Positions 10,298 to 23,700 of a stretch of DNA of 64,000 bases are shown here, in pieces. A program made the position numbers and the translations under genes. Numbering within the stretch: the stretch's first letter is position 1; each line of letters opens with the position of its first letter. Source of the DNA: Didymodactylos carnosus (taxonomy: Eukaryota; Rotifera; Eurotatoria; Philodinida; Philodinidae); the NCBI GenBank assembly GCA_905250885.1, contig CAJNOQ010000165.1, positions 1-64,000 of the forward strand, read 5' to 3'. The notes under the pieces were generated by a model. It worked only from the letters and a program-made list of their open reading frames with translations. It did not search any database and was not told where the DNA came from.

Positions 10298-12628
10298 ATG
10301 TCACAACGTTCTTTTTATCAAAACGATTATCTTGAACATGGTATGTCTGAATCTAACGGCGATCATCCAACATATAATCCGAATAAAAATTTAATGTTGC
10401 TAACAGTAACTGCTCCGGTTTCAAATCACTTTTTAATATCATCATATAAAGGTAATTTACCATTATTATCAACAAACTGTTATAAATGTCATTTGTGTAA
10501 ACACATAACTGACGATTGTTTATTGACCTGTGCAAATTGTGTAAATAATGGAAAATTTTGTCATTCAAAACATGAAAATTGTTCAAATGCATCTCCAAAT
10601 ACTTATGTAAAATTATTGAACAGTACAGATTTAGACGAATATAATCAACGAAAAACTAGTAGTACTCAAACACATTTACAGTAAGTTAATGAATAAATTT
10701 ATTTTGGGTGTAATTGGTGGTTATTTTGTTCTACTAATGTTAACATAAATACATTTTATATAAGACAAAACGTTGAGAAAGAAGAAAAGAAAACATGATA
10801 AATTAATACGTATTTAAAAATGAATTTCTATTTAGATGTTGTGATCGAATGTTTTTTTTACGAAAATTTGCAAGTGAAAAAGAAAATTTTTGCAATGAGT
10901 AAGCGTTTACTATCAGAAACAAATCATCACTGTCTTATTTTGTCTGTTTCTATTTCAGAATTCAGATAAAAATGCAGCCATATTTGAAAAGACGTAAAAC
11001 TGTGAGTGATTATTGAAATGATGTCTTAATTTTATATAAAAATCCTATTTTCATCTTAGTCTGATGAAATACTTGTTCGACGAAAACGTTTGGGTATACT
11101 CAAACAACACATACTAAAAATGAGACAACAATTAGAAAAAGGTAATGTTTCAGTAGAACTATCGTGACTTTTTTTATGAATATTTGATAACTGTTTTTCT
11201 CTTCTTCAAAGATAGTAACAAATTGCAGGAAACACATGGTAAAATAAATGTATTGCATGATAAAAAAAAATCTTACGAACGTAAATTTCAAAATATTAAA
11301 GAAATTTTGAATGCATCAACTGGTAAAGTTCAAACGAAAAATTCTGAACGAATTGAAGATGAAAAAAACCTGTTAATTACACGTAGACAACGAATAAATG
11401 AAATATGTAAATATATATTTCCAATTGAAGAAACTTTTGATACTGATGAGTGAGTCATATATCATGCAGAGTCAGTGATAATAATAGAGTCATTTTATTT
11501 TTTTTTGGTTTTTAGAGCTTCTGGAATTGAATCGACGGTGAGAGCCATGATTAACAATGCTGAACAGACGACAGTTGATGCTACAGGTCAATGGTCGGAA
11601 TACGATGATCAATCGTTTAATAAGAAATTTCGTATTGTTGCTTCGTGTTTGCCAGGAAACGGTGATTATGCATTTGATAAACGTAAGTTTTATATATAAT
11701 AGTAAAAAAAACTACTAGTGACAATAATTCGATGTAAAATAGAACAATTATTTTGTGAATACAGTTCTTCAGATAAAAACTGATTCAATCGAAAATGCCA
11801 ATTCATTATCATCATCAACCAGTCATCAATTAAATGAAATTATGTCGGGATTATCACATGCTTGTCAATTAATAAACATATTAGCATTTTATTTGAATAT
11901 TACTCTACCATTTCGTTTACATCAATTGTAAGTATCTCAAATTGTGTATTGTTTTTTTGTAGAAGAAAAAATAATTTTGTTCATTTTAAAATGTGTCATT
12001 ATTAACATGATGAATGTATGCTTTAGAGAATTTAATACAAACAATGTCACAATCGAACGTTTACGTGCCGATATTGCAAAACTAAATGCAAATATTTTAT
12101 GCGGATGTTTTTCTCAAGGCATACCAATTAATTATTCAAATGCTAAACATACAATAGAAAATTTATCTAAACTAATATTGGTGAATGAATATCAAAGTCG
12201 GTAAGAACAAGTGAATTTGGTCATTGTCTGATTGTTTATTTTGTTCTGTATTTTTCAGTCCAAAGCCGATCATCTATTCTCAAAATTATATTGATATGAT
12301 TGAACGAGAAGTAAATGATATTAGTCGAGCGTATGTAACTGATTATTGGTGGGATGATTTCGAGAAATATGATATGTTGAACGGGGATGATTGGGAAACA
12401 GTACCACAAGGTTTGTTGATTTTTTTTTCTTTTTTGATTAATAAATAAATATATTTTAATTAGTTTATTATTTTTACTTTAGATTATAATATTCCTGACG
12501 ATCCTTATCTTATCGAACATAGTACACAAAATACAGCAATGAGTGGTTCGATTGGATTAGCATTAAAAAATAAAAGTAGTCTTATTTTATCGCTAGTACG
12601 AAGTTTAACAACATCTTCAAAAACTTAG
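10298..12628 (+). CDS. ATG14 / Barkor autophagy PI3-kinase subunit
   Basis: Ten exons join in frame: 10298-10680, 10836-10898, 10959-11001, 11060-11141, 11212-11449, 11516-11682, 11765-11927, 12027-12200, 12259-12410, 12483-12628, giving 536 residues. ATG14 directs the Beclin 1-VPS34 lipid kinase to the ER to start autophagosome formation. The family layout is clear: an N-terminal cysteine cluster (Cys61, 64, 67, 74, 78, 81; CHLCKHITDDCLLTCANC), a long basic coiled coil, the conserved ICKYIFPIEE, a C-terminal domain with LNANILCGCFSQG, an acidic DWETVPQ, and a final amphipathic Ser-rich segment in the place of the BATS membrane sensor. Human ATG14 has about 492 residues. An acceptor two bases upstream of the ATG suggests a 5' UTR intron. 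Vertebrate ATG14 has the same order of motifs, so I am confident in the name. Confidence 0.93.
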
Positions 12629-13145
12629 TTATTCTTCGTGTTTTTTTTGCTCAGTCATTCTCGTCATATCAAATATTTATAGTCTTTTTGAACAGTGCAA
12701 ATCTCATCGAAAATATGCGATTGTTTTTCAGTATGAGATAAAAATAAATCCTGGTGCTTTATGTACTCATTTAGTCAAACACTTTATTAAAACTAAAAAA
12801 GTTTTTTTTTTTTAAAATAATAATCGAGAATTGTTGATTTTTTTAAATGTACTTCTATTTTTTTGTTTCTTTTTTGTAAATATAAAACAAGTATCTGTTT
12901 TGAATGTTTTTACAGTATTTCTAAAAAATATTATGAATTTCAAATAGTACTCTGATACTAATTTTATTCATCTTGTTTCTGAAGGTTATGAGTAGTTTTT
13001 CGCACATTTTACTAAATTTATGTATGCGGTTTGTGAACAACTAGAGCTACTAGGTGAAAGTTCTTTAAAATGATGCAAAAACTTCATCCAAATTTGAAAC
13101 TTATTTTAATTGCCTTTAGTCTATTTTTCTTTCAGATTATTTCTA
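12629..13145. other. ATG14 3' UTR and PREB leader
   Basis: This is an AT-rich spacer of about 0.5 kb with poly(T) and poly(A) runs. A pyrimidine-rich acceptor (TTTCTTTCAG) ends about 10 bases before the PREB start codon, indicating a 5' UTR intron for PREB. Nothing else was seen. Confidence 0.45.
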
Positions 13146-14959
13146 ATGTCTTCCAAATCACATTTTTTACAAGAGATGGCTTATCCACCTTATTCAATTG
13201 TACCATTGAATTCTTGGGGTTTGATTGCTGTTGGTGGTGGTGGTGGTACAGCCAAAACTGGTGTTGCTAATGCTGTTGATTTAAAATGGATATTTCTGGA
13301 TGGTATTGAACAACCAGCAATTGGAAGCGATGTCAAATGTTCTCTTCAAAATGTCAATAGTTTTACTCAACATGACAGCGTCATGCGTATGGTATCATTA
13401 CGTAAACAACGAGAATATTTAATATTAGCATTAAATAGGCAATTAAAAGTAATCATGCTAAAAGCATCCTATCGTAAAAATGAATCACCACCACCTCCTT
13501 CATCTTCATCTTCCATTAATGCAACAGCATCTACACTGTCATCTTCAACATCATCTTCCACACCGACGAATGCACAAGTTATTCACGAACATTATCGATA
13601 TCGTTCAAATTCTGTTCGTAAACGAAAGAATTCCTCATCCTCATCTGTTGATCAAACAATAGCAACAATTAATCGACCAAATATTGTCTTCAGTAATGGA
13701 CAGGCCACTGTTGATGCATTTGGAAATGATTTTATGATGCCATCATCTGTGCCATCTTCACCAGCATCGACAACTCAATCCTTCGTTTTACCAACATCTA
13801 ATAGTAGTATGATTCCACCCACGTCTTCAGTATCAGTAAGCTCAATACAAACGAGCAATATTTATACGGTTGAAGGTTTACATGATCAAGAATATGTAAA
13901 CGCATTGGCAATTTGTCCGTATACACAATCAAAATTATTTGTTGGTAAGTTTTAATTTCGTATATTTATATTTAAAAATACTTTATTTTTATTTCTTAAT
14001 CAATATTCAGTATTTCGACAAACAGTATGAGAAGGAAAATTTATTTCAATTTTAAGTAAATTTTTTTTTTATTTTTAGGTGCAAGTGATGGATCACTAAT
14101 GATTTATGATATTATTTGGCCACCCTTATCTGGTGCTTGTGATCGTTTATTACAACTCCGTTTAATTTCATCATTTCGTGCTCATACAAAAGAAATTGAC
14201 GATTTAGCAATTGATTATTCTGGTAATTATTTAATTAGTGTATCACGTGATCATCACGTTTATGTAAGACAATGTCAAGCACCATTTGACAAATTAAATG
14301 AATTAGATTTAAAGCAATTTGGTAGTGTAACAGCAAGAAATAGAAAAATCTCAACAACAACAGCAACAACAACATCAAATGCTACAGCAAGAAGACAATC
14401 TCAGGATATGTCAAAATCTGTATGCAGATATCGTATTCGACATGTTCGATTTGGTATTAAATCACCAACAAATAATTTAGATTGCTATTTATATACAAGT
14501 GTTGTTCCACAATCTGTTAATGATAAATTGAAAAGTTTTATATGTCAATGGTCATGTAAAGATAATGATAAAGAGAAAACTGGTAAATTTTATACAGTTA
14601 AAAGACGTTCGGTTAGTTATGAACGTATATCGGCAATGGCATTAAGTAATGATGGTCTATTTATTTCAATTGGTGATAGTGGTGGTTATGTAAGAATATA
14701 TAATACACAATATTTTCAATTATTACATGAACAACATTCACATGCAATATTTGTCACAGATTTAACATTTATCTTGAAAAATGAAAATTATTTATATGAG
14801 ACAAGTGTATTGAGTATAAGTGCGGATAAAAATTTATATTTACATAATGTTCACAAACAACAGTTGACAAATTTATTATCAATACCATCAGCCTGTTTAA
14901 TCGGTGGATTGTTACTTTTATTTATTCTTCTATCACAAATTAGATTTGTATTTCAGTAG
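13146..14959 (+). CDS. PREB / SEC12 guanine nucleotide exchange factor for SAR1
   Basis: Two exons (13146-13944 and 14079-14959) give 559 residues. SEC12/PREB sits in the ER membrane and loads GTP onto SAR1 to start COPII coat assembly. The N-terminus has the family signature PPYSIVPLNSWGLIAVGGGG followed by TAKTGVAN, matching the animal GGGG(A/G)AKTGxxN motif that includes the potassium-binding K loop. WD-repeat blades follow, including SFRAHTKEIDDLAIDYSG, YRIRHVRFG and HAIFVTDLTF, all at the positions seen in human PREB. The C-terminus carries one hydrophobic helix (SACLIGGLLLLFILLSQI), the ER anchor. The protein is longer than human PREB (417 aa) because of a Ser/Pro/Thr-rich low-complexity insert between the first blades (about residues 115-235) and a Thr/Ala-rich one near residue 345. 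Confidence 0.93.
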
Positions 14960-15215
14960 CTATACTTTAGATAGTGGATGACGATGAATTTTTAAATTGT
15001 TTTTATTATTGAAATATTATTCCTTGTTTTATGTTATTGTTAATGTTGTTTTTGTTTTAATTATGATAAAACTTCTAGTATGATGATATTCACGTTTGTT
15101 TTTGATAAACTCGAGATAAATAGTAGTGACTTGGAACAGTGTAGACGGAAGAGATATGGAAAAAATGACTAAAAATTAACGTTATTTCTCTTCTACTAGA
15201 TTATTTTATATTATT

Positions 15216-15967
<752 letters not shown>

Positions 15968-16767
15968 TTTTTTTCTAATAAACAATGTAAATACATTCAA
16001 AGTCAAATATTATCAAGCTAGGTTTTTTCAGATTTTCACGCTTTTATGATGATATTTTGTTTTTTTGTTATTAATTTATTCGTCTATATCATATTTAATT
16101 GTTTTATTATAATTCTGTTTTATTTCTAATAAAAAGATGTATATGATTAACAATGTATAAACTCAGTACAGTTGCATGTTTAGTACAAATACGTGAACTG
16201 ATGTGATGACGGTTTGACAATTATGTTTTTACTGTGAGTAAAAGAGATTGATATTAGCCAAAAATATACTGTATGACAGACATCACATTCATTTATGTCT
16301 TTTTTTTGTTCAACTTGATGATGACTTTGATCTTGTGTGAAAAATTCTGATTTATAAGAGACTTCGAAATATGAATAGTTAAAATGTCCTTTGATGAGGG
16401 TAAATTTTTATATTATTTCGTACTATTGTCACTTAATACGATTAAAATTAGATCGCATTTAATAATGCGATTTCGTTCAGTTTTACAAAAGCAAAATAGG
16501 GTTTTATCGAAAAACATCAAAATGTAATTTTATTTTATTTATTGGATACTACCATTCAAATGAGAGGTTCTATGTTGATTTTTGTAGACAGCATTAGCTT
16601 TTCTGCACTATACATCTTCGAAATACATCCATGTAATGGAAACAGAAGATTTTTCTTGTAGGCAAACGATGCGTTTTAGTACTCAAGTTGTACAGACTAA
16701 TATCAAGTTTTTATTTCGATTTATTTTGGGGAATGCATGGGTCTAACTCTTTTTTTTACTACGTTGA
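15968..16767. other. LZIC 3' UTR and intergenic sequence
   Basis: AT-rich sequence follows LZIC, with an AATAAA-like word (TAATAAAAAG) near 16127 that may be its polyadenylation signal. No gene, tandem repeat or inverted repeat was recognised before the element that begins at 16772. Confidence 0.4.
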
Positions 16768-16771
16768 TTAA

Positions 16772-17860
16772 GGGAGGGCCTCTGTCACCCGTTTTTTTAG
16801 CAGTTTTGTAGAGAACAGTTTAAAATACATATGGTAGCATTCTTTTGATCACCGGACTTGTAGGTTTTGAGAAACGTTTTTACAGTTTTTCCTCAATTTT
16901 TTGTCCTGTTTTAAAATTTCTATTTATAACCTCGATTTTGATATCAATCGATGGAGAACATCAAGATGTGTCTAAAAAGAAATTTTACCATTTTCGATCA
17001 AGTTTTGAATGAGTTATTCCACTTTGACCTGCACCATAGAATTTTGGAGTAAAAAGTATTTTTAAAAGCAGCTTGAACCAAATTTTGTTCGTAGGAAGCA
17101 TTTTCAAGGAAAAGTGTGGGTACGAATGTTGCTCAGAATCAGGTTCCTTGGAATATGAACGACCGAGTATTCAAAATTCGTTAAAATACGGTTTTTAAAA
17201 TTTTAAAATTTCTTAAAATTTAGTTTGAAAATCTAGTTGAATGAATTTTGAATACTCCTTCGTTCTTGTTCCAGGGAATCTGATTCTGAACAACTTTTAT
17301 ATCCACACTTTTTCTTGAAAATGCTTCATTCAAGCGAAATTTGTTCCAGGGTTCTGAACGATTTTGTGCTTCGGGACTTTCCTTGCTGTGCAACAGTATT
17401 TTCAAGTTTAAAGATTGACCTTAAGAAATTTAGGGGCAATAAAGCATTATCCCATAGAAAAAACCATGATAAACAACTTCTACACTGACATTTCTACTCT
17501 AAAATGCTTCCCTGCAGAGGAACTGCAGGCAAGATCTCGAAAAAACACACTTTTGTGCTCCAACATCCATTCTCAATGTCAAATCCGATTTTCTCCGCCA
17601 GACGTTGTCTGTGAACGATGACAATCTTTTCACATACACATCTCGAGGTGCTCTATCGATTGGTTACAAAGCTAAGGTTTCAAACTGAAAAGTAAAAATT
17701 TTATTTAAATTTTAAAAAATGAGCAAAAAGGCCAGAAAAAAATTAATATTTTTTTCTGTAAAACTACCAGTCCACAAGTCGCTAAACTATTTTTATATAT
17801 ATTTTGAAGTGTCCTCTACAATCTGGGAAATTTGAACCAAATGTAAGTGGGTGATCCCCC
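16772..17860. mobile_element. Old foldback element flanked by TTAA
   Basis: Almost the whole 1.09 kb is one imperfect inverted repeat. For example, the stretch near 17080-17200 (AAGTGTGGGTACGAATGTTG) pairs with the complement of 17240-17340, and TTTTGTAGAGAACAGTTTAAAA near 16805 pairs with the complement of 17810. The ends are GGGAGGGCC...TCACCC on the left and the complement of GGGTGATCCCCC on the right. Both ends abut TTAA (16768-16771 and 17861-17864), the target duplicated by piggyBac-type transposons. Arms are clearly diverged, so it is old, and there is no transposase. The piggyBac link is inference from TTAA alone. Confidence 0.6.
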
Positions 17861-18503
17861 TTAAGAAATTGGGTCTTAAGAGACGATATGATAATGAACC
17901 TGTGTTTGCACATAATATAAAGAAATTTGCTGCACTGACATTTCTGCCTCCCATTGAAGTTATCACTGGTTAATATGAAGAATTACCATGGCAGCAGTAC
18001 AGCCAATTTATCGATTATTTGGAAGATAATTATATCTGTCGACTTTGCAATAAACCTCGCCATCCATTCGTATTTCCGATCGAGCTCTGGAACGTTCACT
18101 CTCGTACGAACGAAACCAGTTTTCGAACCAACAACAGCGTTGACGGATATCACAATCGTATTTACCGAGCCTTTTAATGTGATCATCCCACAGTGAGCAA
18201 TTTTGCCTTATGATGCGAACATGTGCTATAACTTCCTAAAAACAGCATTTGGGAGTTTAGAAAGACACCTTTTCTAGGTTTTCGTATATACTCCTTCTAA
18301 TGGTTCAAATAAAAAAATTTCGAAGTGCTTTCTTCACGGTATTCCACAGGCTAGCTTCTGGAAACCTTACCGTTCGATGCGGACATTAGATTCTTTTTCA
18401 TAAAAAATGTTATTCTGTGGTCACTATAACGAGTTTGCTAAAATTTGCTAAATCACAACCTGACTCAAAAATATTACCAAAATGTTCGTCTATGTGTTCT
18501 GTA

Positions 18504-18776
18504 CAGCGTTTCCGATTAGCGGGGAAGTGGGAGACCTCCCTACCCTAAAGTTTGACACTGTCCGCCAGTCTTTTAAGTTCTGATTGGATGAGAATGACTT
18601 GGATGAATACTAAATATTGTTTGGTTAAAAAAATAAATTCTGATACGGAGTAACAAAAATTCTTTTCAATTAACGATTGTTTCACTTATTTAGGAAAAAA
18701 CTGTTCGCCGACTTTTTATAAAGACTATCCATCAAATAAATCTCCCCACCCTGATTGAAAACAATCGGAAAGCCTG
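18504..18776. mobile_element. hAT-like MITE, copy 1
   Basis: The element starts CAGCGTTTCCGATT and ends in the complement of CAGGCTTTCCGATT. It is flanked by 8-bp near-duplications, GTTCTGTA on the left and GTCCTGTA on the right. CAG-type ends and 8-bp duplications are typical of hAT transposons. A second copy lies at 29836-30094 inside MEPCE and is highly similar throughout, differing mainly by a roughly 15-bp indel. It is non-coding. Confidence 0.65.
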
Positions 18777-18948
18777 GTCCTGTAGCTATCGTGCATGCAT
18801 AAAAATGCATAAACCTCCCGGACTTTTCTAGAGATTTTCAAAAAAACAAAACGAATTTTTGAGAGAAAATTCATGTTTTTCTGTTCAGGAACGCTTTTAT
18901 TGAATAAGGCAGCTACAATGTAACTGTCTCATAGATTCTCCAGATGGG

Positions 18949-20790
18949 AGGTGTAAAGAGATTATGAGTTGCCGACGATCTACTAAAGAAAAGTGTTTTA
19001 AAACAGTGCGAACACATTAAAAAGCAAATTTATTTATTTGTTTCACTTGTGTGCATATACACTGAAGAAAAGAGACAGAAGAGAGACAAGAGAAATGCAC
19101 TTAATAGTATTTGAAAAAGAAGCAGAATGTTCGTTTTATAAAAATCAACATAAGCGATTCACTGAACTTTCATCGAAACTTCTTTCGTCAAAAAATATTT
19201 CATCAAAAAGTGAGTTTATCGAAAACTTTTTAACCGAATTTAGTGGATACTTACGCAGTATTATCTTGAAAGAAGTTTTTCAATGCGCTGTTATGACTTT
19301 TGTCTCGTTCATACACAATCTATTATATCTAATTATCTAATAGATTATCTAATTGTCTCGTTCATACACAATCATATTCTATCTGTTTGTCTAATAGATT
19401 CTTTTCAAATATTTTCTACACAACTAGATATTTTTTCTCTAAAAATGAATGTTGTGTGGAATAGCACAGCACGAAATTGTTGTTCAACACTTGCATGTAG
19501 ACCTTTTATCAAATTCAGTAGACGTACATGCTTGATCACATGCTTAAGGAAATTAAGCTTTTTCAGAAAATAATTTTTTCTTTTTGATGTTTCAGATCGA
19601 AAACGGAATCGTTCTTCACTATTAAGTAGTAAAACGCGTCTAGAGTCAGATTGTGGATGATTTTTAATTATAGCGTAGTTGAATCTTATAGAAAAGGTGT
19701 TTTTTCTCAACCAATGTCAACTTTTTGCTCCCATTTTTGGCCAAATGTTTGCAGACGATCCTTTATAGTTAGAATTAAGTGCTGAGCAACGACTTCGTGC
19801 GATGCTATTTTATATGTTATTGCTATTTTATATGCTATTTTTATTTTATTTTTACAATATTTATTTTTAGAGAGAAAATATTTAAGAAGAATCATTTACA
19901 TAACGAAATAAAAACAAAAGATTTAGGTTCAATAATAAAGTATGAGGCAGAGTTGTAACTGGACCGGCAAACCAGCCGGCCGGTTCCGGTGCCGGTCGGG
20001 TACGGTGTAGAAGTTTAGACCGGCCGGTCTAGAAAGATTTTGCAAATCGGCCGGTGATTGACCGGTTTGAAATTCTTAGCATTCTTCTCTTCTTCACTAA
20101 AAAAATGAGTTTTTCTACCCTCTTGTCGGTCTAGAAGATATTTGAAAACCGGCCGTTCTTTTGCCGTTTTTAATCAGTCTAAACGAACTTCCAGACCGGC
20201 CGGTGGCCGACCGTCCCTGTTCATTCCGTTGTTTAGGACTGGCCTCTTATTTTTAGACCGGTTCCAACTCTGGTATGAGGCTGTACTGATCCTTTATATA
20301 TTGTCAATCTCTCTGACATATCTTGAATATTTTGAGATTTTATCATAAAGTGTTTGGTTCATCATAAAAAGATTGATATCTCGATTTTTTATCAGAGTGT
20401 AGTCAAAAACTTGAGTTTAGATTGTGTATGGACGAGACAAAAGTCATAACAGCGCATTGAAAAACTTCTTTCAAGATAATACTGCGTAAGTATCCACTAA
20501 ATTCGGTTAAAAAGTTTTCGATAAACTCACTTTTTGATGAAATATTTTTTGACGAAAGAAGTTTCGATGAAAGTTCAGTGAATCGCTTATGTTGATTTTT
20601 ATAAAACGAACATTCTGCTTCTTTTTCAAATACTATTAAGTGCATTTCTCTTGTCTCTCTTCTGTCTCTTTTCTTCAGTGTATATGCACACAAGTGAAAC
20701 AAATAAATAAATTTGCTTTTTAATGTGTTCGCACTGTTTTAAAACACTTTCTTTAGTAGATCGTCGGCAACTCATAATCTCTTTACACCT
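18949..20790. repeat. Long inverted repeat, about 373-bp near-identical arms
   Basis: 18949-19322 and 20418-20790 are inverted copies that look almost identical, separated by about 1.1 kb. Both arms carry the same open frame, including SSKLLSSKNISSKSEF and ENFLTEFSGYLRSIILK, which I do not recognise. Beyond the outer end of the right arm the minus strand continues as open reading (about 20925-20626), so the right arm may be the source and the left a copy, possibly captured gene sequence. The spacer holds a hAT-like MITE at 19948-20272. High arm identity suggests recent duplication or conversion. Confidence 0.75.
19948..20272. mobile_element. hAT-like MITE with perfect 8-bp duplication
   Basis: The element begins CAGAGTTGTAACTGGACCGG and ends in the complement of CAGAGTTGGAACCGG. 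It is flanked by an exact 8-bp duplication, GTATGAGG (19940-19947 and 20273-20280), the hAT hallmark. Its interior is filled with ACCGGCCGGT-like words in both orientations, so it is strikingly GC-rich and self-complementary against the AT-rich background. There is no coding capacity. Confidence 0.85.
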
Positions 20791-23700
20791 TGAAATAGTT
20801 ATTTCAGAACAACTGCATTCACTAACGAGGATATATTCTTCAGATGCCCCAACTCCGTTTTTAATGATATTATGCCAGTTAATAGAGGAAAGTGAGCTGA
20901 TAAAAACCCTTAAACGAGGATCCATATCAGTTCTTTCAAAAGTTATGATTTTTTTGTTCTAAAGGAACACTCTGTGTAGTAACAGTAATAATTCTGTAAC
21001 CCCTAAATTCGGTTGTTATTGAACTTTTCTTCTTGAAGGAAAACAATGTTTTTCCAAATCGCACAATTTTCAAAGATAACATTTCTCTTTTATCAGAGGT
21101 GATATTGCAAATTTAGAAAGATATCTCGCCCAAATTTTCTGGAATATTAGCAGACTATTAGCGCCTGTAATGCGATGCCTTCCGCCAAACAAATAGGTAA
21201 ATAAAAAGACATAAACTTAAGAATAAAACAAAAGAGTAAAAATTTATCGGGTTGGGTCCAGATGTTGTCGGATCGGGTTCGGCTTACGTTTTCTTAACCC
21301 GTACAGGTCTCTATTCCCTTATTAATAGCCGGCTCAGCGACATCTAAGTTCTGTAATTGTCACGAGAGATATAGTAACTATGCTTAGTTTAGCACTGTTG
21401 GATGAATTTAGATGTACCCTACTCCTATGTACTTCCCCATTCACAAGGGAAGAATCTTTGATATTTGTTGGTAGAGCAGTTGGAAATAAGTGTTTGTAAA
21501 TCGAATATAGATCATAGCAGTTCTATATTCGATTTACAAATCTTTGATATCTCACTGCTTTTTGTATAAAGGCCATATAGACATATGTAATCAATGCTTC
21601 TGAATCCCACCGTGAAAGTTGCTCATAGGACTTTGGGCACCGATTTCTAAGAAGTTGTCTCAGATGGCAGAAGTTGCCTTCCAGACTTAGTCTAATCCAT
21701 ATTCAAAGTTTTAACAACATTTCGTGCTTTTTTCCCGCCTTCTTTTAGAAAAGCTCACGCTTATTCGATTACGCCATTGTTCAAAATTTAACTGTCTGTA
21801 ACTCTGTCAAAACTCATTCGATCGTCATGAAAATCTTCTCATACTGGTAAATCAATGCCTCTACAAACTGTCGAGGTTAAAATCGAATTTCGTCCAAAAA
21901 CAGTTTGAACACAGAGATCTGGTTTTTAGAAGCTCACCTCTGTGGTAGTACGTTAAATCAACAAAAATTAAACTAAAACCTGATCCATTGTCTAGGTAAT
22001 AATATATGATTAGCAGTACTCACTCATACAACGCATGCGGTGAATCGTCAATATTGACTGTAAATATAGGCTGAGAAGGATTCCTAAACTCTATTTTAAA
22101 ATATGTATTTTTATAGTTGAATAGTTGGAATTATTGCGATATGAGAAGGATTTACCGCGTTAACGTTCATATCGCAATGTGGCTGTCGCTCTGACCCTCG
22201 AATTTATTCGGATAAAAATAAGTTTATCACCGTATTTATTAGTTTTTCTACTTTATCGAGATATATCGCATTTTTGCCTCCACTTATGGTGATGGGGAGT
22301 TCGTACTTAATCTTCAGATACAGAGACAAAGTGCGATTCAAAGGATTCTGAAAGTTGCTGAGCAGCCTAAAATGTTAAATTTCTAGACCAGGTGTTTTAT
22401 GAAGCAGGCGATTAGCTAGTTATCGAGCTATTTTTTAACGGTGCGTGTGTAGCGGCTCACACGGCCTCTCTTATAATGGGCAGCCAAGCGATTGTCAAAA
22501 TATTTTTAATGAAAAATTTTGATTGAGACGATATCTGATGTTGTAGGTTAGACAATTCTTTGTTAAATGTCATTTTTGGTTTTAGTTGAAAATGAGTACT
22601 TGCCATATAGTGTTACTGAAAAACTATTGACCTCTTATAAAATTAATATTAAATTACGGTAAAATTTATTCAAACATAGATAATCAGAGTACAGACTATT
22701 TTATGTGTAAATCTAGATGACATACTTAGTACATTAGTAGTAATTCAATTTTATTAGGTTAAATAATTCCTCGATTATAGTGACAAACAAGATAATAATT
22801 GATACATGTAGAAGATTAGATGCATAAACAATTCTAATTAAAGATAATGAAAAATTTACAAGAATTTTAATGAAAACAGATAGTCAATAAGTCAAACAAA
22901 AGAAATAAAATAATTAATTGAATTTGAATCGTTTCGATAGGTTACAGTAGTCTTGAATTTTGATTTTGAGGTTGAACAGTATGCTCTAATTTTAGCTAGA
23001 TGATTGTTCGTGATCGACACTACTCAGAATGACATCCACCAGTTAAAACAGTCCTGCTTGCGTGATTCATTAGATAAGTATATATTACATCTCGCTGAGC
23101 ACTGTTGTAAAATTTCCTTATATTTTCCTTTCGAACGACAACATGAAATATTAGAAGTTTGTTTTACGTGAAATGTGTACAAAAAAAGATTCTCATTATT
23201 ATTTGTTAAAATGGATAGTCTCCGAAAAAAAAAATCATCCTTGTCATGCTTTTACCACTGACGTAGAATCGTTTTCTATTCACACCATGTTCACTTCCAG
23301 AGAGGTCTTGATGAAAAAAATCTCAGTTTTTCAATATAAAATATATTTTTTGTTCATTGAAAAGATTGAATAATTTTGAGAACATTTAAACTTAGCTATG
23401 TTTAACAACTAAAAATATATTATAAAAATCATAGAATCATAAGCATAAATTTTGAGGTTAATCAAGAAAAACTGTTTTTGATATTCTAAGTATCTCATTA
23501 ATAATTTCCATATAAAACGAAATTCTTTTTTCTCTCTCTCTCTCTTTCTCTTGTTTTCTCAATTATATAACGGATGTCTTCACCATAATTGATTCATTAG
23601 CAAAATATTGCGGTTTAATTCTAAAGTAGATAGATAAACTAAAAGGTCAGATATTTTAATAAAATTAATTTCCGGTATGTCGTATACAGTTAATTAGATA

